Below, piece by piece: positions 8,095 to 15,583 of a DNA stretch of 64,000 nucleotides. The notes under the pieces are model-generated. The model ran no database searches and was not told where the DNA came from. It saw only the letters and a program-made list of their open reading frames with translations. The position numbers were made by a program, and so were the translations under genes. The DNA lies in the NCBI RefSeq assembly GCF_002028425.1, contig NZ_CP020042.1, forward strand, positions 2,976,001 through 3,040,000, written 5' to 3'. This DNA comes from Streptomyces katrae (GTDB lineage: Bacteria; Actinomycetota; Actinomycetes; Streptomycetales; Streptomycetaceae). Position 1 is the stretch's first letter. Each line of letters starts with the position of its first letter.

Positions 8095-8889
8095 TCAGCG
8101 CAAGGGGCGTGTGCTCTGCGGGGTGCGACGCAGGCGGCGGGCGCCGAGCAGCATGCCGCCGCCTGCGGCCAGGGCGGCGACGGCTCCGGCGCCGTAGGCC
8201 CACTCCCGGGGCCCGGTGTGCGCGAGCGAGCCCGCGGCGGCCTCGGCCGCGGCCGCATCCTGCGGTTCCTCCGGGCCCTCCACGGAGAACCGGTACCCGC
8301 CGGCTTCGCCGACCCACTCCCCGTCGTCCCCCTTCCGCTGCACCAGCGCGGCATCGGCGACGACCTCGCCGAGGGGGGCGTCCGGGGCGAAGGCGAGCTG
8401 CACCTTGACGGTGGCGGAGCCGCCGGCCGGTACGGAGAAGCCGGGGAAGGCGTCCTTGCCGTCGAACACGGCGATGATCTCGTCGCGGTCGCTGCGTTCG
8501 AGGCTGACGGGGAAGGGGCCGCCGGGGGCTTCGAACTCCATGCGGAGGTGGGCGGGGCGCAGGGCCCGGGCGGGGTCGGTGAACACGATCACGGGGTGGA
8601 TGGCGGTGCAGGTGGCGCCGGTGGCGTTCGTCAGGTCCAGCAGCCAGCTCTGCGGGCCTCCGCCGGCCCGGTAGACCGACGGCCCGCCACGGATGCGGGC
8701 CCCGATCGGGAAGGCGCCGCTCTTGCCGTCCCCGCAGCTGGCACGCGCGCGGGAGGGCAACGCCGGCGCGGGCATGGCGGGGGCGGGGGCGGGGTGGGGG
8801 CCGCCGCCGGTGCCGTTGTCCGCGGTGGCGGAGGGTGCGGCGAGGGCGAGGAGGAGGGCGGTGAGGGCGGGGGCGTTGCGCAGTCGCAT
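8095..8889 (-). CDS. Secreted LAXTG-anchored cell wall protein, unknown function
   Basis: Protein of 264 residues exported by a Sec signal peptide (residues 1-27, MRLRNAPALTALLLALAAPS then ATA). A folded domain of about 150 residues contains several beta-like stretches (QSWLLDLTNATGATC, TVKVQLAFAP) but matches no family that I recognise. The C-terminus has LAHTG, a hydrophobic Gly/Ala segment and RRLRR, which is the sorting signal used by class E sortases of Streptomyces. Such a sortase is encoded at 15584-16471, and a second LAXTG protein lies at 12047. The ATG is chosen to put the signal peptide at the start. Confidence 0.75.
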   Translation of the reverse strand: MRLRNAPALTALLLALAAPSATADNGTGGGPHPAPAPAMPAPALPSRARASCGDGKSGAFPIGARIRGGPSVYRAGGGPQSWLLDLTNATGATCTAIHPVIVFTDPARALRPAHLRMEFEAPGGPFPVSLERSDRDEIIAVFDGKDAFPGFSVPAGGSATVKVQLAFAPDAPLGEVVADAALVQRKGDDGEWVGEAGGYRFSVEGPEEPQDAAAAEAAAGSLAHTGPREWAYGAGAVAALAAGGGMLLGARRLRRTPQSTRPLR

Positions 8890-9291
8890 GGAAGACCTCG
8901 CTGCTCGCCGGACGGAGTGATGATCGGACGAGGCGACAATCACCCCGCCCCTGCCCGCACCCTCCCACGCCCCCACACCCCAACCCCACCCCCACGCCCG
9001 ACTCCTCCCGCTTTACCCCCGGATGGCCCTGGGTGCCGGGGGTTGGGGCCCGAGGGGTCGCCCAGCGCATCTTCAGCCCCGCCTGGGGGCACCTCTCTCA
9101 GCGGTAGCTGAGAGAGGCTGGCGGAGCCCCCCCCCGAGGCTGCCCAGCACCACAGGGGGCCGGGGCAACGCCCCGGCGAACGGTGGAAGGGCGGGTAGGG
9201 GACCGCTCCGCGCAGCGGCACCCCGGCCGGCCGACGCAACGACGCCGCACGGCACAACCGGCCAACCGAGCCGCGCGGCCCACCCGCCGGC
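8890..9291. other. Gene-free gap holding a dispersed hairpin repeat
   Basis: No gene is supported in these 400 bases. The part next to the wall-protein gene (8890-8945) should carry that leftward gene's promoter. The rest is C-rich and includes one copy of the dispersed hairpin element described at 9076-9150. It may end the ROK transcript coming from the right. Confidence 0.6.
9076..9150 (+). repeat. Dispersed Streptomyces intergenic repeat, copy 1
   Basis: A perfect 11-base stem (CCTCTCTCAGC at 9092-9102, GCTGAGAGAGG at 9107-9117) closes a GGTA loop. Flanks read CCTGGGGGCA on one side and CGGAGCCCCC on the other. The same layout with a different stem sequence occurs near 41566, 48060 and 53500. 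It lies downstream of the ROK gene, so it could help terminate that transcript. Confidence 0.7.
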
Positions 9292-10746
9292 TCAGCCACG
9301 CCCGAACAGCGGCGCCAGCACCAGCTCCGCCGCCCCCTCCGCGACACCGGCCGGCGCGAGCCCCACCACCGGCGGCTCGGCCGTCAGGGCCCGGGCGGCC
9401 AGCACCTCCCGCACCCCCCTCACGAACACCTCCGGCGCCCCCGCCACCACCCGGCCCCCCAGCAGCACCCGGTCCACGTCCAGCAGCGCGACCAGGTTCG
9501 CCGCCCCCTCCCCCAGCACCCGCGCCGCCCCCGCCAGGTCGCCCCGGGCCACCGCCTCCAGGCAGAGCACCTCCAGGCAGCCCCGGCCCCCGCACCGGCA
9601 GGGCGGCCCGTCCAGCCGCAGCACCTGGTGCCCGAACTCCCCCGCCCCCGACCGCGCACCCCGGTAGACCGCCCCGCCCAGCCGCAGCCCCGCCCCGAGC
9701 CCGGTCCCGAAGTGCAGGTACACGGCAGAACCCGAGCCACGCCCATCAGACCAGGGCCCGCCCGAACCCAGCTCACCCGACGCCGACCCCTCCGACGCCA
9801 GCCCATCCGAACGCGCCCCGCCCGCCCTGGGCCACCCCGAACCCAGCCCATCCGACGCCGACCCACCCGACGCCAGCCCAGCCAACCCGAGCCCACCCGA
9901 ACCGGCCCCGGCCAACCCGAGCCCACCCGACGCGGCCCCACCCGACCCCGGCCCGCCCGACGCCAGCCCAGCCAACCCGAGCCCACCCGACGCGGCCCCA
10001 CCCGACCCCGGCCCGCCCGACGCCAGCCCAGCCAACCCGAGCCCACCCGACGCGGGTCCACCCGACCCCGGCCCACCCGAACCCGGCCCACTCGCTCCCG
10101 CCCCGTCAAGCCCGCCCCACCCCGCCGCAGCGACCCCGGCGTTGGTGTCCTTGTCCACCACCACCGCCACCCCCAGCCGCCCCGCCAGCGCCTCCTTCAA
10201 CGGGTACCCCTCCCACTCCGGGAAGCCCGTCACCCGCCCCAGCACCCCGGTCCGCCAGTCCAGCGGCCCCGGCGCGGCCACGCCCACCCCGAGCAGCAGC
10301 GGCGCCTCCAGCCCGCCCGAGACCCGCCCGACCGCCCGTACGGCAGCCTCCGCCACCGCCTCCGGGCCGACCCCGAAGTCCAGCAGGCCGCTCCACTGCT
10401 CGACGACGCCACCCGCCAGGTCGACCCGTACGGCCCGGAGCTCGTCCCGGTCCAGGTGCACCCCCACCGCGCACCGGGCGCCGGGGACCAGCCGCAGCCG
10501 GGTGCGCGGCTTGCCGCCGGTCGAGGCGTCGCGGCCGGCCTCGGCCACCAGGCCCTCGGCCGCGAGCCGGGCGGTGATCTTGCTGACGGCCTGCGGGGTG
10601 AGCCCCGTCCGGGCGGCGAGCTCGGCGCGCCCCAGCCCTGGCGGGCCCGCGGCGCGCAGCAGGTCCAGCAGCAGGACCTCGTTGTGCCCGCGCAGCGCCG
10701 GCAGGTTCACTCCGCCCCGGCCACCGTCCACGTTCGCCCTGTTCAC
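9292..10746 (-). CDS. ROK family transcriptional regulator with a large repeat insertion
   Basis: Regulator with an N-terminal winged helix (GRAELAARTGLTPQAVSKIT) and a ROK sugar-kinase-like domain. The zinc motif is seen as CRCGGRGCLE, and GTGLGAG is the phosphate-binding loop. Unusually, about 125 residues of Gly/Ser/Ala repeats (roughly residues 209-337) separate DKDTNAGVAAAGW from VYLHFGTGLGAG, which are normally almost adjacent. The repeat has a 20-residue, 60-base period. The start is uncertain: GTG at 10746 follows AAGGAGG by 15 bases, and GTG at 10761 overlaps that site. It is divergent from the Gfo/Idh gene, which it probably controls together with itself. Confidence 0.85.
   Translation of the reverse strand: MNRANVDGGRGGVNLPALRGHNEVLLLDLLRAAGPPGLGRAELAARTGLTPQAVSKITARLAAEGLVAEAGRDASTGGKPRTRLRLVPGARCAVGVHLDRDELRAVRVDLAGGVVEQWSGLLDFGVGPEAVAEAAVRAVGRVSGGLEAPLLLGVGVAAPGPLDWRTGVLGRVTGFPEWEGYPLKEALAGRLGVAVVVDKDTNAGVAAAGWGGLDGAGASGPGSGGPGSGGPASGGLGLAGLASGGPGSGGAASGGLGLAGLASGGPGSGGAASGGLGLAGAGSGGLGLAGLASGGSASDGLGSGWPRAGGARSDGLASEGSASGELGSGGPWSDGRGSGSAVYLHFGTGLGAGLRLGGAVYRGARSGAGEFGHQVLRLDGPPCRCGGRGCLEVLCLEAVARGDLAGAARVLGEGAANLVALLDVDRVLLGGRVVAGAPEVFVRGVREVLAARALTAEPPVVGLAPAGVAEGAAELVLAPLFGRG
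9735..10125 (-). repeat. Coding tandem repeat inside the ROK gene (60-base period)
   Basis: Three near-identical 60-base units occupy about 9901-10080, with more degenerate units on the left. Each encodes a 20-residue Gly/Ser/Ala/Leu block. The units are contiguous without spacers and keep the reading frame, so this is a coding minisatellite and not a CRISPR array. Confidence 0.85.
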
Positions 10747-10777
10747 CCGCCCATTGTCCACCCTCCTTGCACTTACA

Positions 10778-10788
10778 CAACGCTGTTG
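10778..10788. promoter_or_regulatory. Candidate ROK operator between divergent genes
   Basis: CAAC-GCT-GTTG is a small perfect inverted repeat in the 56-base gap between the divergent ROK and Gfo/Idh genes. It is the only obvious dyad there and lies in a locally AT-richer stretch. Binding by the ROK protein is inference. Confidence 0.35.
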
Positions 10789-10802
10789 CCAAAGTGGGAC
10801 CC

Positions 10803-11948
10803 ATGAACGCCTCCCCCACCTCCCCCGCCTCTCGCCCCTCCCCCGCCCCCTCCACATCCCCCCACACCCCCCTGCGCGTCGCGCTGGTCGGCTACGGACT
10901 CGCCGGCTCCGTCTTCCACGCCCCGCTCGTGACCGCGACCGAGGGCCTCGTCCTCGACACGATCGTCACCTCCGACCCCGGCCGGCAGGCCCAGGCCCGC
11001 GAGGCCTACCCCGGCGTCCGCATCGCCGCCTCCGCCGACGAGCTGTGGGAGCGCACCGGCGACGCCGAGGACCCCCTCGGCCTCGTCGTCATCGCCTCCC
11101 CCAACAAGACCCACGTCCCGCTCGCCACCGCCGCCCTCACCGCCGGCCTCCCCGTGGTCGTGGACAAGCCGCTCGCCGCCACCGCCGCCGAGGCCCGCGA
11201 ACTCGCCGCGCTCGCCGAGCGGACCGGCACCTTCCTCTCCGTCTTCCAGAACCGCCGCTGGGACAACGACTTCCTCACCGTGCGCCGCCTCCTCGCCGAC
11301 GGCGAACTGGGCGAGATCCAGCGCTTCGAGTCCCGCTACGAGCGCTGGCGCCCCCAGCTCAAGGGCGGCTGGCGCGAGTCCGGAGCACCGGAGGAGATCG
11401 GCGGCCTGCTGTACGACCTGGGCAGCCACGTCGTCGACCAGGCGCTGGTGCTGTTCGGGCCGGCCATACGGGTCTACGCGGAGACCGACGTACGCCGCCC
11501 GGGCGCCGAGGCCGACGACGACACGTTCATCGCGATCACGCACGCGAACGGCATCCGCTCCCACCTCTACGTCAGCGCCACCGCCGCGCAGCTCGGCCCG
11601 CGCTTCCGTGTCCTCGGCTCGCGGGCGGGCTACGTCAAGTACGGCCTGGACCCGCAGGAGGCCGCGCTGCGCGAGGGGCTGCGGCCGGGCGGTGCGGGCG
11701 GGCCGGCATGGGGCGAGGAGCCGGAGCACCTGTGGGGGCGGCTCGGCTCGGGCGAATCCCCGCTGACCGGCGGCGGCGATCCGGTGCCCACGGTTCCGGG
11801 CGACTACCCGGCCTACTACGCGGCGGTGGCGGAGGCGCTGCGCACGGGCGGACCGGCCCCGGTCACGGCCGACGAGGCGGCGCACTGCCTGGCGGTGCTG
11901 GAGGCGGCGCGCGTTTCGTCCCGTGAGGGGTCGGTCGTCGCCCTGTGA
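10803..11948 (+). CDS. Gfo/Idh/MocA family oxidoreductase
   Basis: NAD(P)-dependent sugar or inositol-type dehydrogenase of 381 residues. The Rossmann motif is VALVGYGLAGSVFHAP (about residues 23-38). VVIASPNKTHVPLATAAL and VVVDKPLAATAAEA follow, the latter with the catalytic Lys of the E-K-P/D-K-P motif. The C-terminal half is the substrate domain (GGLLYDLGSHVVDQAL). The ATG at 10803 is used; reading further upstream would run into the operator region. Substrate is unknown, but the divergent ROK regulator suggests a sugar or sugar derivative. Confidence 0.87.
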   Translation: MNASPTSPASRPSPAPSTSPHTPLRVALVGYGLAGSVFHAPLVTATEGLVLDTIVTSDPGRQAQAREAYPGVRIAASADELWERTGDAEDPLGLVVIASPNKTHVPLATAALTAGLPVVVDKPLAATAAEARELAALAERTGTFLSVFQNRRWDNDFLTVRRLLADGELGEIQRFESRYERWRPQLKGGWRESGAPEEIGGLLYDLGSHVVDQALVLFGPAIRVYAETDVRRPGAEADDDTFIAITHANGIRSHLYVSATAAQLGPRFRVLGSRAGYVKYGLDPQEAALREGLRPGGAGGPAWGEEPEHLWGRLGSGESPLTGGGDPVPTVPGDYPAYYAAVAEALRTGGPAPVTADEAAHCLAVLEAARVSSREGSVVAL

Positions 11949-11958
11949 TCCAACCTGT

Positions 11959-12030
11959 CGCAAAATCGACGGTTTGCGGGCATGGAAACGATCTATCCTT
12001 CACAAGCTGCCGATGATCACACTTGTGAAG
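11959..12030 (+). promoter_or_regulatory. Inverted repeats in the 5' region of the ALF-repeat gene
   Basis: Two dyads lie just before the start. CGCAAA and TTTGCG (11959-11978) enclose 8 bases. CTTCACAAG (11998-12006) and CTTGTGAAG (12022-12030) are perfect 9-base arms. The second ends 2 bases before an ATG and 16 before the preferred GTG. It could be an operator or an RNA stem affecting translation. No known riboswitch pattern was recognised. Confidence 0.4.
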
Positions 12031-12046
12031 AATGGACGTCCCGCCT

Positions 12047-13216
12047 GTGAAGCTGCCCCGGATCGCATCGATCGTGGCCACCGCCGCGATCGCCCCGGCC
12101 GTCCTGCTCTCCTCGCCCGCTTTCGCCGCGGACGGCGCGTCGGCGACGCCGTCCAGCCCGTCCACCCCGCCCTCTCCGACCGCGCCCGACCAGGGTTCTG
12201 AGGGGAAGCCGGCGGCGGACAAGCCCGCCGAGGACCCCCAGGCGGCGAAGGACCGGGCGGCGATCGAAGCGATCCTCGCCGACCCGGCCCGCGGTCCCGG
12301 CGTCCGTCAGGCGGCCGCGAAGGCGCTCAAGGGAACGGCCGCGGAGATGCGGCAGTTCCTGACGGTCGAGCTGGCGGAGCAGCAGTTCGTCGACGACGAG
12401 GTCAAGATCTCCCGGATCCACAACGACGGCGGCCCCGCCGTGAAGGCGGCCGCGATCGAGGCCCTCCGCAAGCAAACCCAGGCGGCGTACACGGAGTTCC
12501 TGAAGGAGGGGCAGCACGCGGCCCGCCTCAAGGACGACCGCGTCGAGCTGGCGCGCATGCTGAACGGCGCCGGCCGGGGCGTCACCCAGGCCGTGAACGA
12601 GCTGCTGGACCACGGCACGCGCGAGCAGATCCGCGAGTTCGTCGCCACCGGCCAGTACAAGGTCCGCGCGGAGGACGACCGGGTCGCGCTCTTCGGGATG
12701 ATCAAGGACGCGGGCCCGGGCCTCAAGGAGGGGATCATCAAGCTCCTCGAAGGCAACCCGACCCCGGCGCAGCTGCGCACCTTCGTGACGACCACCCAGC
12801 ACGAGCTGCGCGACGAGGACAACAAGGTGCAGATCGCGTCCATGGTCGCCAAGGCCGGCCCGGAGCTGAAGAAGGCCGCCCTCGCGGCCCTCAAGGGCAC
12901 GCCGGAGGACCGCGCCGCCTTCCTCAAGACCGGCCAGCACGTGGCCCGGGCCAAGGACGAGGGCCACGGCACGGGCGGCGGCGGCAGCGCAACCGGCACG
13001 GGCAGTGGCACCGGCAACGGCGCCCAGCAGGCCGTCGCCACGGGCACCGGCAAGGGCAACGGCAACGCCGCCCCGGCCGGCGGCTCCTCCTCCGGCCCGC
13101 TCGCGAGCACCGGCGCCGGTTCGGAGACCACCTGGATGGCCGGCGCCGGCGCCGCCGCCCTCACCGCGGGCGCAGGCCTGGTGGTGGCCAACCGCCGCCG
13201 CCGCACGTCGGCCTAA
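12047..13216 (+). CDS. ALF-repeat protein with LAXTG wall-sorting signal
   Basis: Secreted protein of about 389 residues. A Sec signal (VKLPRIASIVATAAIAPAVL) precedes a short acidic/Pro linker. Then come five or so helical ALF repeats of about 50-55 residues, with recurring patterns such as AAAKALKGTAAEMRQFL, AVNELLDHGTREQIREFV and AALAALKGTPEDRAAFL. A Gly/Thr/Asn linker follows, then LASTG, a hydrophobic stretch and NRRRR, the sorting signal for a class E sortase. Repeat function is unknown. The GTG is preferred over the ATG at 12032 because it gives a cleaner basic signal-peptide start; both have weak ribosome sites. Confidence 0.82.
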   Translation: MKLPRIASIVATAAIAPAVLLSSPAFAADGASATPSSPSTPPSPTAPDQGSEGKPAADKPAEDPQAAKDRAAIEAILADPARGPGVRQAAAKALKGTAAEMRQFLTVELAEQQFVDDEVKISRIHNDGGPAVKAAAIEALRKQTQAAYTEFLKEGQHAARLKDDRVELARMLNGAGRGVTQAVNELLDHGTREQIREFVATGQYKVRAEDDRVALFGMIKDAGPGLKEGIIKLLEGNPTPAQLRTFVTTTQHELRDEDNKVQIASMVAKAGPELKKAALAALKGTPEDRAAFLKTGQHVARAKDEGHGTGGGGSATGTGSGTGNGAQQAVATGTGKGNGNAAPAGGSSSGPLASTGAGSETTWMAGAGAAALTAGAGLVVANRRRRTSA

Positions 13217-13249
13217 GGCTGACCCACACGGGTCACCCCCCCCGACGAA

Positions 13250-13283
13250 GGGGCGGGCCGGCCGCCCACAGGCAGCCCGCCCC
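13250..13283. terminator. GC hairpin after the ALF-repeat gene
   Basis: GGGGCGGGC (13250-13258) pairs perfectly with GCCCGCCCC (13275-13283), about 35 bases after the stop. No T tract follows, as is usual in Streptomyces. The neighbour converges from the right, so it may serve both. Confidence 0.45.
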
Positions 13284-13373
13284 GCCCCTCCCCTCCGCCT
13301 ACGGCGGCCCTAGGCGCCCTTGAACCCTCGGCCCCTTGAACCCTCGGCCGCTTGAGCCCTCGGCGCCCCTGAG

Positions 13374-14231
13374 CTACGCGCCCTTGAACTCCTGGCGCTG
13401 CCGGCCGAGCCCCGCGATCTCCAGTTCCACGACGTCACCGGCCCGCAGGTACGGCTTCGGCTCCGGCTGGCCCATGGCCACGCCCGCCGGGGTGCCCGTG
13501 ACGATCACGTCACCGGGGTAGAGGGTCATGAACTGGCTCAGGTACCGCACGACCTCGCCCACCGGGAAGATCTGGTCCGAGGTGTTGCCGTCCTGCTTGA
13601 GTTCGCCGTTGACCCACAGCTTCACGTCCAGGACCTGCGGGTCCGGGATCTCGTCGGCGGTGACCAGCCAGGGGCCGAGCGGGGTGAACGTCTCGCAGTT
13701 CTTGCCCTTGTCCCAGGTGCCGCCGCGCTCGATCTGGAACTCGCGCTCCGACACGTCGTTGACCAGGGTGTATCCGCCGACGTGCGCGAGGCCTTCCTCG
13801 GCGGAGCCCAGGTAGCGGGCGGTGCTGCCGATGACGACGCCGAGCTCGGCCTCCCAGTCGGTCTTCACGCTGCCGCGCGGGATGAGCACGGTGTCGTCCG
13901 GGCCGACCACGGTGTCCGCGGCCTTCAGGAACAGGATCGGCTCGGCCGGCGGCTCCGCGCCGATCTCGGCCGCGTGCCCGAAGTAGTTCAGGCCGATGCC
14001 CACGACCTTGCCGATGCGGCCGACCGGGGAGCCGACGCGCAGCCCCTCCGCGTCGAGCGCCGGGAGCTCACCGGCCGCGGCGGCGTCCCGTACGCGGGAG
14101 AGCACGGAGTCGTCGGCCAGCAGGGCCCCGTCCACATCCGTGATCAGGCCGGACAGATCCCGAAGGGTCCCGTGCTGGTCGAGCAGCGCGGGACGCTCCG
14201 ACCCAGCGGATCCGACACGCAGCAGCTTCAT
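13374..14231 (-). CDS. Fumarylacetoacetate hydrolase family protein
   Basis: FAH-fold enzyme of 285 residues, the usual length. The catalytic region KVVGIGLNYFGHAAEIGAEP carries the conserved N-Y-x-x-H. The metal-binding acidic residues appear in DWEAELGVVIG and in VNDVSEREFQIER, and TGTPAGVAMG is the C-terminal signature. Family members hydrolyse or decarboxylate C-C bonds in aromatic catabolism (oxaloacetate decarboxylase, 2-hydroxyhepta-2,4-diene-1,7-dioate type). The second of two close ATG codons is used because GGAG lies 7 bases before it. No catabolic neighbours are present, so the substrate stays open. Confidence 0.87.
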   Translation of the reverse strand: MKLLRVGSAGSERPALLDQHGTLRDLSGLITDVDGALLADDSVLSRVRDAAAAGELPALDAEGLRVGSPVGRIGKVVGIGLNYFGHAAEIGAEPPAEPILFLKAADTVVGPDDTVLIPRGSVKTDWEAELGVVIGSTARYLGSAEEGLAHVGGYTLVNDVSEREFQIERGGTWDKGKNCETFTPLGPWLVTADEIPDPQVLDVKLWVNGELKQDGNTSDQIFPVGEVVRYLSQFMTLYPGDVIVTGTPAGVAMGQPEPKPYLRAGDVVELEIAGLGRQRQEFKGA

Positions 14232-14363
14232 GGGCATTCTCCCGTGGTCGTGGGTGGTCGGCCCGCGGGCATGCCAGAGGCACCCGAGGGCCGGCCGATG
14301 GGTTGCGGCCATCGGAGGATTGGCTGATCCTCCAAGATGCCCGCCCCATCCGCAAGACCCTGT

Positions 14364-15056
14364 TCACAGACTGGAACGCACCGCTCCGTCCACCGCCGAA
14401 CCCGCCCCCGCAGCGGCCCGCCGCTGGAGCCAGGCCCGCTCGGCGACCGACCAGGCCGTGGTGGTCAGCAGGTACAGCCCGGCGGCCAGTGGCACGACGG
14501 CAGCCGTGATCAGCGTCCCGAACGACAGCAGCGGCAGCACCCCGCCCAGCTTGCGCATCGCGGCCAGCTGCCCGGCGGTCGGCGCGGCCGCCGCCCCGCC
14601 CGCCCCCTTCACCGAGGAGGGCGGCACGGGCAGCACGGGCGCCACGACCGGCGCGGCCGCCGCGGCCCGCCGCCCCCGCACGGCACTCCACGCGGCCACC
14701 ACCGCGATCGCGGCGAACAGCCCCAGGAACACCAGCCCCTGCGGCCCGAACACGCCGCCCGCCTCCAGCGCCCCGGACCACCGCGCCCCGAGGGGCGTGG
14801 CGAACAGCCGGTGGCCGAGCAGCTCGTCCCCCGAGGAGAACGACCGGTACATCAGGTAGAACACCGGCAGCTGCAGCAGCATCGGCAGACACCCCGCCCC
14901 CGGGGTCGCCGCACGGAACGCGGCACGGCCCAGCGGGAACAGGGCGAGCCGTACGAGCAGGGTGAACAGCACGATCGCGGCAGCGGTCGCGGACTCGGCC
15001 AGTACCGGCTCCAGGAGCCGGCCCAGCTCGGCAACGAGATGAGTGAAAACGGACAC
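14364..15056 (-). CDS. YidC/Oxa1-like membrane protein, apparently lacking the C1 hairpin
   Basis: Membrane protein of 230 residues of the YidC/Oxa1 insertase family, a small paralogue rather than the main YidC. TLLVRLALFPLGRAAF contains the groove arginine of the first core helix, and GCLPMLLQLPVFYLMYRSF is the second core helix. In YidC these are separated by a cytoplasmic helical hairpin (C1) of 45 or more residues; here only about 7 residues lie between them. Two or three more hydrophobic segments follow (GLVFLGLFAAIAVVAAW, GLYLLTTTAWSVAERAW). GTG start follows GGAGG by 6 bases. It sits downstream of a DUF6412-like gene. Confidence 0.8.
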   Translation of the reverse strand: MSVFTHLVAELGRLLEPVLAESATAAAIVLFTLLVRLALFPLGRAAFRAATPGAGCLPMLLQLPVFYLMYRSFSSGDELLGHRLFATPLGARWSGALEAGGVFGPQGLVFLGLFAAIAVVAAWSAVRGRRAAAAAPVVAPVLPVPPSSVKGAGGAAAAPTAGQLAAMRKLGGVLPLLSFGTLITAAVVPLAAGLYLLTTTAWSVAERAWLQRRAAAGAGSAVDGAVRSSL

Positions 15057-15177
15057 GCGGGCCCTCCGAGGGGTCTCGTCAAACGTCGAAAAGGTGCATT
15101 TCGGCGTGACGACCCACGAGGGGCGACAACAGCGTTCAGTCGAAGGAAGAGCAGAAGGCAGCGGACACTGCGCGCCC

Positions 15178-15561
15178 CTACGCGGCCGTCAGGACCAGAC
15201 GGCCGGGCGCCCTGGGCCGCGACCGGCCCGAAGCGTCGGGATCGCGCTGCGGCAGGAACGCCGTGCGCTGCTCGCGATCACGGATCGCGGTACGTATTCG
15301 GTGCGGCGGAACGGGCCGCACGAGGCACGCCGCCGCCAGCACGGCCGCACCCACGGCGACCGCCGCGGCCAGCGCGACCACCCCGGCCGCCAGGCCGGCC
15401 TCCCCGGACAGCAGCCCCAGCACCCCGCCGAGCAGCAGGAGCCCGACGAGCAGCCGGGCGGCGCGGGAGCCCTCGTGGAACAAGAAGGAGGACACGCCGA
15501 ACCGCCGATCCTCAACCGCACGACCCACGCGAACCACCCCCCTCACCACACCAGAACTCAC
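15178..15561 (-). CDS. Small membrane protein, DUF6412-like
   Basis: About 127 residues with two closely spaced hydrophobic helices (LLVGLLLLGGVLGLLSG and AAGVVALAAAVAVGAAVLA). The charged tail reads RTAIRDREQRTAFLPQRDPD, a pattern I associate with DUF6412 proteins that precede the small YidC paralogue in Streptomyces. Function is unknown; a joint role with that insertase-like protein is inferred from gene order. Start is uncertain: GTG at 15561 is 11 bases after GAGGAG, GTG at 15570 is closer, and a TTG at 15603 would overlap the sortase gene. Confidence 0.7.
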   Translation of the reverse strand: MSSGVVRGVVRVGRAVEDRRFGVSSFLFHEGSRAARLLVGLLLLGGVLGLLSGEAGLAAGVVALAAAVAVGAAVLAAACLVRPVPPHRIRTAIRDREQRTAFLPQRDPDASGRSRPRAPGRLVLTAA

Positions 15562-15583
15562 GATCGACACCAGCTCCTCGATC

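Noticed and set aside
9735..10125. Regular 60-base repeats considered as a CRISPR array
   Set aside because: The units are contiguous without unique spacers and encode an in-frame protein segment; no cas genes are nearby.
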